This document shows positions 57,324 to 64,000 of a stretch of DNA of 64,000 bases, in pieces. Under the pieces are notes generated by a model that worked only from the letters and a program-made list of their open reading frames with translations, ran no database searches and was not told the DNA's origin. Within the stretch, counting starts at the first letter, position 1; every line of letters starts with the position of its first letter. Location of the stretch: the NCBI GenBank assembly GCA_024642285.1, contig JAHEBJ010000003.1, forward strand, positions 62,001 through 126,000, written 5' to 3'. The position numbers and the translations under genes are program-made. Source of the stretch: Sphingobacteriales bacterium. Its GTDB lineage: Bacteria; Bacteroidota; Bacteroidia; Chitinophagales; Chitinophagaceae.

Positions 57324-58454
57324 TTAAAATACTTCTTTTATTTTTTCGCAAACTCCCTTTAATTCAGTATCTGTAATATTTGTTGAACAGGGAATACTTA
57401 AGCAGCGTTGATAAACTAAGTTGGATTGGTTTGTTTTGTTATAAAAAATATTATCGGTGAACATCCTTAATTGATTCATAGGCACCCAAAAAGGACGGCT
57501 CTGCATTTTATTATCATTCAGTATTTCCAAAACTTCCCGTTGCTTCGCCGTCATAATGGTGGGTAACCAGTTATTAGGATTCACATCATCACTTACTTCC
57601 TGGAATTTTATATCGCCAACCCCTGCTAATTCCTTTTTATAAAACGCTGTTACCTCTGCCTTGCGCCTGATAAATCCAGGCAACTGCTCCATCTGCGCCA
57701 CACCCATTGCCGCTGCAACATTTACCAGACGATAGTTATACCCAATTTCATCATGCACATATTCAAAAGGATCGCTCTTGGCCTGTGTGGTAAGATGCTT
57801 TGCTTTTTTTGCCAGCGCTTCATCATCGGTAACAATCATACCGCCGCCACCAGTTGTAATTATTTTGTTGCCGTTGTAACTGAAGGTCCCCATCAGTCCA
57901 AAACTACCTGCGTGTTTTCCTTTGTAATACGAACCCAAGGCCTCGGTGCTGTCTTCAATTACGGTTACGTTATTTTTATTGGCCAACGCCATCAGTCTGT
58001 CAATATCACAAATATTACCCAACACATGTACCGGCATTAAAACAGGAATTCTTCTTCCATCTTTTTTATAATAACAAACACCATTGCGTTGTTCGGTTTC
58101 TTCTTTAAAAAACTGTTCCAGCAGTTCAAGGTCCATCTGCCAGCTGCCGGGGTGCGTATCAATCAAGATTGGATCGGCGCCAGTATACTTTATAGAATTA
58201 CAGGTGGCTATAAAAGTAATGTTTGGTGCAATCACATAATCATCTGCATTAACACCCATCATTACCAAACAAATATGTAAAGCAGTTGTGCCGCTGCTTG
58301 TAGCTATTGCATATTTAGTGCCGGCAAACTCAGCACTCATTTTTTCAAACTGATCTACATAAGCACCCACACTGCTTACCCAGCCTGTGTCGAGGCAGTC
58401 TTTCACATATTTCCATTCGTTGCCGGCCATATTTGGCCCACTGAGTAAAAGCAT
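57324..58454 (-). CDS. LegC family PLP-dependent aminotransferase
   Basis: 376 residues of the DegT/DnrJ/EryC1 family. K197 in FSYNGNKIITTGGGGM is the PLP lysine. GWVSSVGAYVDQFEKM near the start, YYKGKHAGSFG, HLTTQAKSDPFEYVHDEIGYNYR and RPFWVPMN are LegC/PglE-group motifs. It aminates a UDP-4-keto-6-deoxy sugar, typically toward bacillosamine or legionaminic acid. ATG 58454 is used; a TTG at 58478 is in frame but less likely. It lies between the sugar transferase and epimerase genes. Confidence 0.92.
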   Translation of the reverse strand: MLLLSGPNMAGNEWKYVKDCLDTGWVSSVGAYVDQFEKMSAEFAGTKYAIATSSGTTALHICLVMMGVNADDYVIAPNITFIATCNSIKYTGADPILIDTHPGSWQMDLELLEQFFKEETEQRNGVCYYKKDGRRIPVLMPVHVLGNICDIDRLMALANKNNVTVIEDSTEALGSYYKGKHAGSFGLMGTFSYNGNKIITTGGGGMIVTDDEALAKKAKHLTTQAKSDPFEYVHDEIGYNYRLVNVAAAMGVAQMEQLPGFIRRKAEVTAFYKKELAGVGDIKFQEVSDDVNPNNWLPTIMTAKQREVLEILNDNKMQSRPFWVPMNQLRMFTDNIFYNKTNQSNLVYQRCLSIPCSTNITDTELKGVCEKIKEVF

Positions 58455-58475
58455 AATTAAACTGGTTTTGCTGTG

Positions 58476-58483
58476 CAAACCTA
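58476..58483 (-). promoter_or_regulatory. Bacteroidota -7 element of the LegC-type gene
   Basis: TAGGTTTG followed by CACAG on the - strand matches TAnnTTTG. It lies right after the terminator of the upstream gene and 22 bases before ATG 58454. Confidence 0.58.
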
Positions 58484-58485
58484 AA

Positions 58486-58517
58486 TAAAAAAAATGCTCC
58501 TGCCTAAAGACAGGAGC
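58486..58517 (-). terminator. Terminator of the NAD-epimerase gene
   Basis: GCTCCTG (58496-58502) and CAGGAGC (58511-58517) form a 7-bp stem with an 8-base loop. On the - strand it is followed by ATTTTTTTTATTT. It lies 33 bases after the epimerase stop codon, directly ahead of the LegC promoter. Confidence 0.84.
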
Positions 58518-58550
58518 TCATCTATGATTAATTTTTTATAGTGCAGCTCA

Positions 58551-59522
58551 TCAAATATTTCTGAATTTTTGTGCGAACGAATCAGTAACAATTCCTGTTT
58601 TCAACAGTGTATATATTTCTTTTACACCGTCTGGCACCGTTTTAGTAATCGTAAAGCCCAGTTCATTTTTTATCTTATCGAAATTAACACGGTAATCACG
58701 TGGGTCTTCATTGCTTTCAACATAAATAACATTTACATCAGGTACTACTTTGCAAACTTCCTTAATAATCATTCCTTTATTATAATTCTCTTCGGTACTG
58801 CCCACATTAAACACATTGGCTTTTACTTTTTCTACCGGACTTTCTAAAACCAATACTACCGAACGGGCCAGGTCATCAACATGGCAGTAAGGCCGCCAGA
58901 ACTGCTGTCCCCAAATTTCCTGTTCGCCATGAATGGCGGCATTGCGGGTGAATTCGTTAACGGTCAAATCAAATCTTATTCTTGGGGAAAAACCGTAAAC
59001 AGTGCTGAACCGAAGCGATGTTGCACACATCGGGCTGCTGCTTTTTTCTTCCAGAATATACTTTTCGAATTTTACTTTCAGTTCGGCATAAAGTGAAACC
59101 GGATTAAGCTCTGATGTTTCTACTACAAAAGAATCGGGATCGGGCATTTTACCATAGTTGCTGCAGGTGCTGGCAAATACAAAACGTTTAACGCCTGCTG
59201 CTTCGGCCATATTGAACAATTGAACAGCTCCTCCCCAATTGGTTTCATTAGCTTCTTCGCTGTATTTTTTACATGCAGGATCTCCAACAATAGCTGCAAG
59301 GTGAGCAATTCCGTCAATACCTTTCAACGCCAACGCCACATCTTCTGGGTTACGCACATCGCCTTTCATAAATTCAAAATCGGGATTTAGCATAACATCA
59401 TAAAGCGCATCGCCTCCAAACTTAAGAGAATCTAAAGCACGTACTTCGTATCCTTTATCTAATAACTGACGTACAAGTACCGAGCCTATATACCCGGCAC
59501 CTCCTGTTACTAAAACCTTCAT
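58551..59522 (-). CDS. NAD-dependent sugar epimerase/dehydratase (SDR)
   Basis: 323-residue extended SDR. The NAD motif is VTGGAGYIGSVLV (5-17), HLAAIVGDPACKKY follows, and the catalytic pair is Y-A-E-L-K (YxxxK, near 145-149) with the Ser of FASTCSNYG. The C-terminal half binds a nucleotide sugar. The substrate is unknown; it resembles several bacterial polysaccharide epimerases. It has its own -7 promoter and a strong terminator, so it is expressed separately from the LegC gene. Confidence 0.88.
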   Translation of the reverse strand: MKVLVTGGAGYIGSVLVRQLLDKGYEVRALDSLKFGGDALYDVMLNPDFEFMKGDVRNPEDVALALKGIDGIAHLAAIVGDPACKKYSEEANETNWGGAVQLFNMAEAAGVKRFVFASTCSNYGKMPDPDSFVVETSELNPVSLYAELKVKFEKYILEEKSSSPMCATSLRFSTVYGFSPRIRFDLTVNEFTRNAAIHGEQEIWGQQFWRPYCHVDDLARSVVLVLESPVEKVKANVFNVGSTEENYNKGMIIKEVCKVVPDVNVIYVESNEDPRDYRVNFDKIKNELGFTITKTVPDGVKEIYTLLKTGIVTDSFAQKFRNI

Positions 59523-59542
59523 AGCAATTAATTTTTGTGTTG

Positions 59543-59550
59543 CAAAGGTA
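59543..59550 (-). promoter_or_regulatory. Bacteroidota -7 element of the epimerase gene
   Basis: TACCTTTG followed by CAACAC on the - strand matches TAnnTTTG and ends 20 bases before ATG 59522. Confidence 0.58.
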
Positions 59551-59599
59551 GGGAAAGCAACCCTGCAATTTGAGAGACTATAACGATAAACTATTTTTA

Positions 59600-60223
59600 T
59601 TATTTTGCCGGTACCCCAACCACAGTAAGATTATCGGCCACATCCTTTACTACAACTGAGCCTGCACCAATCATTACATTGCTGCCAATTTTAATTCCCT
59701 GTTTTATAACCGCATTGGCACCTACAAAAGTACCTTCGCCAATTTTTACATTTCCACACAAAACTGCTCCCGGCCCAATATGGGCAAACTCACCAACCTC
59801 ACATTCATGCTCAATAATACAGCCAGTATTACAAATGGCGCCTTTACCAATAACCGCAAGTGGGTTAATGGCAACAAGGGCAGCTATCATAACTCCATTA
59901 TTTGCAATTTTAGCTGATGCGTCTATTACTGCTGTTACATGAACAGCATTTTCAGGCAGCAACCCTTTTTCTTCAAGTTCGATAAATACTTTCTTACGAA
60001 TCTTATTATCGCCGACTGCAATAAAGAACCCGTCTTTTTGAAGGGCTGAGATTGCCGCTTCTGATGTTTCGCTTCCCAGATAGGTCAGGTTGAAAGGATT
60101 GTATTCTTTCGCTTCTCTGTCGCAATAACCGATTACTTCCCTGCCTGCTGATTGCAAAATGCCATACAGCACAAAAGCGTGGCCACTGTATCCAATTAAG
60201 ATCATGTTCGTTTTATTATTCAT
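59600..60223 (-). CDS. PglD/NeuD-like sugar O/N-acetyltransferase
   Basis: 207 residues. An N-terminal Rossmann-like domain (ILIGYSGHAFVLYGILQSAG) is followed by a left-handed beta-helix of hexapeptide repeats (NNGVMIAALVAIN, IGPGAVLCGNVKIGEGTFVGANAVIKQG, IGAGSVVVKDV). The catalytic His is in IEHECEVG. This is the acetyltransferase type that acts with LegC/PglE aminotransferases on UDP-4-amino sugars. It overlaps nothing but begins right at the GT4 stop (one base apart), indicating one transcript. Confidence 0.9.
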   Translation of the reverse strand: MNNKTNMILIGYSGHAFVLYGILQSAGREVIGYCDREAKEYNPFNLTYLGSETSEAAISALQKDGFFIAVGDNKIRKKVFIELEEKGLLPENAVHVTAVIDASAKIANNGVMIAALVAINPLAVIGKGAICNTGCIIEHECEVGEFAHIGPGAVLCGNVKIGEGTFVGANAVIKQGIKIGSNVMIGAGSVVVKDVADNLTVVGVPAK

Positions 60224-61393
60224 CTAATTTACCAAGGTTTTATAAGCCCCCAGCATATTTTGCCAAATATTTTCCTGCCGGTAATTTTCGCTTATGTCAG
60301 TCCGAAGTTTTTCGGCCATACTATTCATGTGCTCCGGGTGTGAGAGAGCGTACAAAATAAGATTAAGTATTTGAGCTTCGTTTCCTTTCTCAAATATTAA
60401 TCCTGTTTCATTATTCGTTACTATATCTAAATTGCCGGTGATATAACTGCATATGATTGGCAGATTCATTGCACCGGCCTGCAGCAGGACATTTGGAAAG
60501 CCTTCTCTATGTGAAGGGAAAACAAAAAAATGTGCAAGGTGCATATAGTACTCAACTTTACTGGTCCAGTTAATATGAATAATTGACGGGTTAATATTTA
60601 TCTCCTGGAGTATCTCTGCAGGCAGCGGGTCAAGTTTCTCTTCATACTCACCAACAAGTATCAAAACCAGGTCACTGTTACTTTCCTGTAATTGAGTAAA
60701 AACATGAACCAGTTCTGCTATTCCCTTATCGGCCACCAGACGGCCGATACAAAGCATATATTTATTTGATTCTGAAAAATTGATCTCATCTTTCACCCGG
60801 TCAATTATTTGCTGGTCCAATGCTGTTTTACTAAACCTTTTTAAGTTGATCCCATTGGTGGAGCCCTTAGCGATGATTGAGAGTTTCCTGGGATTGCATA
60901 ATCTCTTCTCCTCAATAAATTTTTTGAGCGACTGGCTGTTAGGCCAAACATTTTTAGCAGAACGGTATGTAAGCCATTCAATAAAAATAAGCAGCCTGTA
61001 TTTAAATCCCTTCTCTGCCATAAGTGGCAAACCGGCAACAGTATGTATACGGGCTTTAACGCAGCAAATTTTCGCAGCCAGCATTCCTAACAAACCTGCT
61101 TTGGGAGTATGGGTATGAACAATATCGGGTTTCTCCTTTCTGAAAATTCTGATCAATTTTATCAAACACCTTAAATCCTGCAGCGGTGTTATCTTCCTCG
61201 TCATTGGAACAATTACATGACTGCACTGCTCCCTTTCAATAATTTCTGGTAATTCTTTTCCATCGGCGCTTATCATAAGCACATCGAATCCATTGTCTGC
61301 CATAAACTTCATTTGCCCTGGCAACAAATACCCGAGTGCCATGGGAACAGTAGTAATGCGAATGAGTTTTTTATGTTTGCTGTCTTTTGTCAA
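60224..61393 (-). CDS. Glycosyltransferase family 4
   Basis: 389 residues, GT-B fold. N-terminal acceptor domain with IVHTHTPKAGLLGMLAAKI and HTVAGLPLM; C-terminal donor domain with YMLCIGRLVADKGIAELVHVF and HFFVFPSHREGFPNVLLQAGAMNLPII, the GT4 E-x7-E donor-site region. It adds a sugar to the lipid-linked glycan. It is divergent from the polytopic membrane gene, and the PglD-like gene follows directly. Confidence 0.92.
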   Translation of the reverse strand: MTKDSKHKKLIRITTVPMALGYLLPGQMKFMADNGFDVLMISADGKELPEIIEREQCSHVIVPMTRKITPLQDLRCLIKLIRIFRKEKPDIVHTHTPKAGLLGMLAAKICCVKARIHTVAGLPLMAEKGFKYRLLIFIEWLTYRSAKNVWPNSQSLKKFIEEKRLCNPRKLSIIAKGSTNGINLKRFSKTALDQQIIDRVKDEINFSESNKYMLCIGRLVADKGIAELVHVFTQLQESNSDLVLILVGEYEEKLDPLPAEILQEININPSIIHINWTSKVEYYMHLAHFFVFPSHREGFPNVLLQAGAMNLPIICSYITGNLDIVTNNETGLIFEKGNEAQILNLILYALSHPEHMNSMAEKLRTDISENYRQENIWQNMLGAYKTLVN

Positions 61394-61485
61394 TGAAATA
61401 ACATTTCAATCTGAAATGATAACGAAGCTTTTTCAGGCTTCAAAAATAACTGCTTATTAATGAAAGATAAGTTAGAATTTTAAGA

Positions 61486-61512
61486 TAAATTTGAGAAGCA
61501 TTTTCAAATGCT
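61486..61512 (+). promoter_or_regulatory. Promoter and leader hairpin of the polytopic membrane gene
   Basis: TAAATTTG (61486-61493) matches the -7 consensus. At the expected transcription start lies AGCATTT (61497-61503) and AAATGCT (61506-61512), a 7-bp inverted repeat with a 2-base spacer, followed by GCTGTTTTTTC. It may be an operator at the start site or a very short attenuator. Confidence 0.45.
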
Positions 61513-61561
61513 GCTGTTTTTTCTTTAAAACAATTCCTGAAACGAAAACCAAATTGAACCA

Positions 61562-62893
61562 ATGGGTTTTTTAGAATTTTTTTTATTCCCCATCTATGTA
61601 GCCCTGTTCTATTTCATTTTTAGTGCCCGAAGAAAAAATTACAACGACCCTGTCTTAAGATATTATCACAAACAAGGATTCTGGATACGGGTGTTAGCAG
61701 TGCTGGCCTTTACGTTTTTCAATACCGTTCTTTCGGTAGGTGATTCTTTTGTTTTGTATTATACCGAAGGTGCAAATATCTACCGTATGATACTGGGCGA
61801 TGCATCGCATATCAAATGGCTGTATTTGCCTGGCCCCGATTTTGATCAGACTCTTTTGAAGAATCATATGAACAGGGGATATTTCAGAGCAGAAAACAAC
61901 TACATGGTAGTAAGGTTTGTAACCGTTTTTTCGTTTTTTAGTTTTGGCAAATACCTGATCATTAACCTGTTTTTTTCAATGTTTGCTTATTCGGGGTTGT
62001 TCAGGCTGTATCGCTTTTTTTACGACCAATACAAACACCTGCACAAGCAAATTGCCATAGCGATCCTTTATTTACCTACGCTTGTTTTCTGGAGTTCAGG
62101 TATATTAAAAGATTCTATTTGCATTGGCGCTCTGGGCTGGATCACCTATGCTTTATATGAAGGATTTTATCTTAAAAAAGACCTGCTGAAAAACATAGTG
62201 ATCGTATTTATTTTTGGTTACCTGCTCGCCGTTCTTAAAATTTATATTCTCATCTCATATGTTCCATTCTTTATCCTGTATCTCATATTAAAAAATGTAA
62301 GTACCGTAAAAAATAGTTTTTTAAAATGGATTTTGGGTTTGGCCTTAATTGCAGGGAGCATTTTTGCCGGGCAACAGGTGATGGCAAATTTGAGTGACGA
62401 GTTAGGATCATATTCGCCAGATACGATTACCGACCAAATGGATAAAAAAAGAGACAGTTACCGCGACCAGAGCGCACCCGGTGGAGGCGATTCAAATTTT
62501 TCGCTGGGTGTTGAAATTGATGGGTCCATGACCAGCCTCTTAAAAGTAGCTCCTGCAGCAGTTATTGCAACATTCTTCCGACCTTTTATCTGGGAGTCGA
62601 GAAAAATATCAACCTTACTTTCATCGCTGGAAAGTATGATGATCATGTTTTTTACATTGTTTGTTTTATTTAAAGCAGGTATAAAACAGTTCATACTGGC
62701 AATCAGAAAAGACCCCGTCATTTTATATTGTATTTTATTCTCGGTGCTATTCGGGCTTTTTGTTGGAGCAACAACACCCAATTTCGGGTCGCTGGTACGG
62801 TATAAAATCCCGTGCATGCCGTTTTACGTTATGGCGCTGTTCCTGATACTTGACAGGGTTAAAAAAATAAAAAGCAGCCAGGCTGTTGCCTGA
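61562..62893 (+). CDS. Polytopic membrane protein, possible O-antigen/polysaccharide polymerase
   Basis: 443 residues with about ten hydrophobic helices and one large polar loop in the middle (about 275-325, with GSYSPDTITDQMDKKRDSYR). LPTLVFWSSGILKDSICIGALGWITYALYEG resembles a conserved block of Wzy/EpsG-like glycan polymerase proteins. The placement in a glycan gene cluster supports this, but the family cannot be named with certainty. It is convergent with the GT2 gene, whose terminator lies in its last codons. Confidence 0.65.
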   Translation: MGFLEFFLFPIYVALFYFIFSARRKNYNDPVLRYYHKQGFWIRVLAVLAFTFFNTVLSVGDSFVLYYTEGANIYRMILGDASHIKWLYLPGPDFDQTLLKNHMNRGYFRAENNYMVVRFVTVFSFFSFGKYLIINLFFSMFAYSGLFRLYRFFYDQYKHLHKQIAIAILYLPTLVFWSSGILKDSICIGALGWITYALYEGFYLKKDLLKNIVIVFIFGYLLAVLKIYILISYVPFFILYLILKNVSTVKNSFLKWILGLALIAGSIFAGQQVMANLSDELGSYSPDTITDQMDKKRDSYRDQSAPGGGDSNFSLGVEIDGSMTSLLKVAPAAVIATFFRPFIWESRKISTLLSSLESMMIMFFTLFVLFKAGIKQFILAIRKDPVILYCILFSVLFGLFVGATTPNFGSLVRYKIPCMPFYVMALFLILDRVKKIKSSQAVA

Positions 62894-62897
62894 CTGC
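62874..62897 (-). terminator. Terminator of the GT2 gene inside the opposing gene end
   Basis: Arms 62874-62883 and 62888-62897 pair over ten positions with one mismatch and a TGTT loop. On the - strand the stem is followed by TTTTTATTTTTTT. The arms overlap the last codons of the + strand membrane gene, so both functions share the bases. Confidence 0.78.
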
Positions 62898-62928
62898 AAG
62901 ATTTCAGAGGGATAATTTTTTATGCCAA

Positions 62929-63927
62929 TCAGGCGTTTGCCGTCCTTTCTGTTCTGGTTGCTGAAAACAGTGCTAACACATTTGCCCAGGAATTTTTCAA
63001 GTAACTGTTTATTGAGTTTGACAATGAAAAGGTTTCGTCAGCTTTCAGCCTCGAAAGAATAGAAGGTGGAGTTGCATCAAAATTATTATTGAATGCATCA
63101 GCAACTGGCCACATAATAAAACTCAGTTTTTTTACTTTATCAGTTTTTTGAAATAGCAACACAACACCGGTAAAGGCAATGATAAAACAACAGTAATGCA
63201 ACAATGCCATTAATTTGCTATTAAATTTCACCTGGTGAATATGAAAACGGTTGCGGATATAGAAATACATTTTCCAGCCAGAAGTATAGTCCCAGTCTTT
63301 CTTAATTGAAAACGCAGTAGAAGGATGGTAGTGTATGCTATTGGCTACGGTACGAACAGGAATTTCGTTTCGACGAACGATCCTGTAATAATATTCGGTT
63401 TCATCTCCCCATAAAAAATATTTAGGTTTTGGCACACCGGCACGTTCAACGATCTTACGATGCAGCATGGTTCCGTTAAACGGATGCCCAATACCTTCAA
63501 TAATATTCCTATCTACTTGATCCAGGGTTTTATATTCACCTGTTTTCCAAACAAAAGACTTTTTATCTTCTTTATCAATTACGGCACAATTTAACAACCT
63601 CAGGCAACCATCATCAGCGGCAAGCAAATTTTCCAGTGCATCTTCTTTAGGGTATCCGTCATCATCCATGCACCAGATCCAGGCATAATTATTTTTGTAA
63701 GCCCATGTAATGCCGGCGCTAAAGCCTCCGCTTGAACCCACATTATTTTGATTGATATAAAACAGGTCGGTTTGTTGCCTTAACCAGCTTTCGGTGCCAT
63801 CTGTACTTCCGTTATTTACAATAAGGATTGCATCTAAAGGGCGGGATTGTTTCCGTAATGCAGTTACGCATTCTGACAGCAGCGTCTGACGGTTGTATGT
63901 AACAACCACGGCGATAACCTTTTCCAT
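62929..63927 (-). CDS. Glycosyltransferase family 2 (rhamnosyl-like)
   Basis: 332 residues, GT-A fold. VVVTYNRQTLLSECVTALRKQ at the N-terminus, the nucleotide site VNNGSTDGTESWL, and the metal-binding motif WCMDDDGYPKEDAL (D-D-D-G) are clear. FNGTMLHRKIVERAGVPKPKYFLWGDETEYYYRI matches the rhamnosyltransferase/galactofuranosyl group (acceptor base region). Length and motifs indicate a full gene. It transfers a sugar to a surface glycan. The 73 bases upstream to the window end hold no further gene. Confidence 0.92.
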   Translation of the reverse strand: MEKVIAVVVTYNRQTLLSECVTALRKQSRPLDAILIVNNGSTDGTESWLRQQTDLFYINQNNVGSSGGFSAGITWAYKNNYAWIWCMDDDGYPKEDALENLLAADDGCLRLLNCAVIDKEDKKSFVWKTGEYKTLDQVDRNIIEGIGHPFNGTMLHRKIVERAGVPKPKYFLWGDETEYYYRIVRRNEIPVRTVANSIHYHPSTAFSIKKDWDYTSGWKMYFYIRNRFHIHQVKFNSKLMALLHYCCFIIAFTGVVLLFQKTDKVKKLSFIMWPVADAFNNNFDATPPSILSRLKADETFSLSNSINSYLKNSWANVLALFSATRTERTANA

Positions 63928-64000
63928 AGGAATGAGGTTTGGTTTTAAATTAGAATATATTGGACCAAACTATAACGCAGTGTTAATTAGGATATTGTAC

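Overview
The window comes from the chromosome of a Bacteroidota bacterium, most likely of the class Chitinophagia (Chitinophagaceae). The evidence is the AT-rich sequence, the near absence of Shine-Dalgarno sites, the repeated Bacteroidota -7 promoter element TAnnTTTG just upstream of many starts, a kelch protein with a T9SS-like C-terminus, a SusC-style plug domain, a MarC/tRNA-Arg pair and a CarH-ECF-carotenoid block. No transposase, integrase, phage gene or CRISPR array was seen; this reads as chromosomal core plus metabolic islands.

Layout. 1-5.9 kb (+ strand): end of a phospholipase-C-like gene, serC, a DUF1015 gene, a TPR lipoprotein/secreted protein, a 2TM protein and a long-chain acyl-CoA synthetase. 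6-23.4 kb (all - strand): a reduced-sulfur oxidation and detoxification island. A twelve-gene unit (13605 down to 6052) holds two small membrane proteins, thioredoxin, rhodanese, a split YeeE/YedE transporter, a TsdA-like dihaem cytochrome, a Tat-exported SoxB-like hydrolase, a DsrE-like protein, an OprD-like porin and a Crp/Fnr regulator. Upstream of it lie Dps and kelch genes, a human-type sulfide:quinone reductase, two tandem CstB-like persulfide dioxygenase-rhodanese fusions, a TPMT-like methyltransferase and a TauE/SafE exporter. Four transcription units carry a GTRAC-N4-GTTRC-type palindrome at exactly the same distance from a -7 element, and a fifth carries a weaker copy; this looks like one Crp/Fnr regulon.

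23.4-34 kb: a membrane protein, tRNA-Arg(CCG), marC, a Cys-rich CWC protein, a cobalamin riboswitch with its BtuB-like receptor, an APC permease, a TolC/HlyD pair lacking a pump, and an overlapping MurU-like/AmgK-RapZ pair for cell-wall sugar salvage. 34-38 kb: a 1088-residue VIT-vWA-TonB plug-TPR chimera. 37.6-42 kb: a DNA-damage cassette (radical SAM PA0069 family, SRAP, 2'-5' RNA ligase-like, UmuD, UmuC), with TTAGTA/TACTAA palindromes ahead of umuD.

42-57 kb: carotenoid region. A CrtD-like desaturase stands apart from the crtY-crtZ-cruF-idi-crtB-crtI operon. Between them sits a six-gene operon of an ABC-2 exporter, a free-standing acyl carrier protein, an HxxxD condensation-like enzyme, an FAD oxidoreductase and an AMP-forming ligase, which I read as an uncharacterised carrier-protein pathway. 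An ECF sigma factor and a B12-binding MerR (CarH/LitR type) head the crt operon, and a set of TTGTTTAA inverted repeats lies before the sigma gene. The gene set predicts a monocyclic hydroxylated carotenoid of the saproxanthin/myxol type. 56.6-64 kb: surface polysaccharide genes (sugar transferase, LegC-type aminotransferase, epimerase, PglD-like acetyltransferase, GT4, a polytopic membrane protein, GT2).
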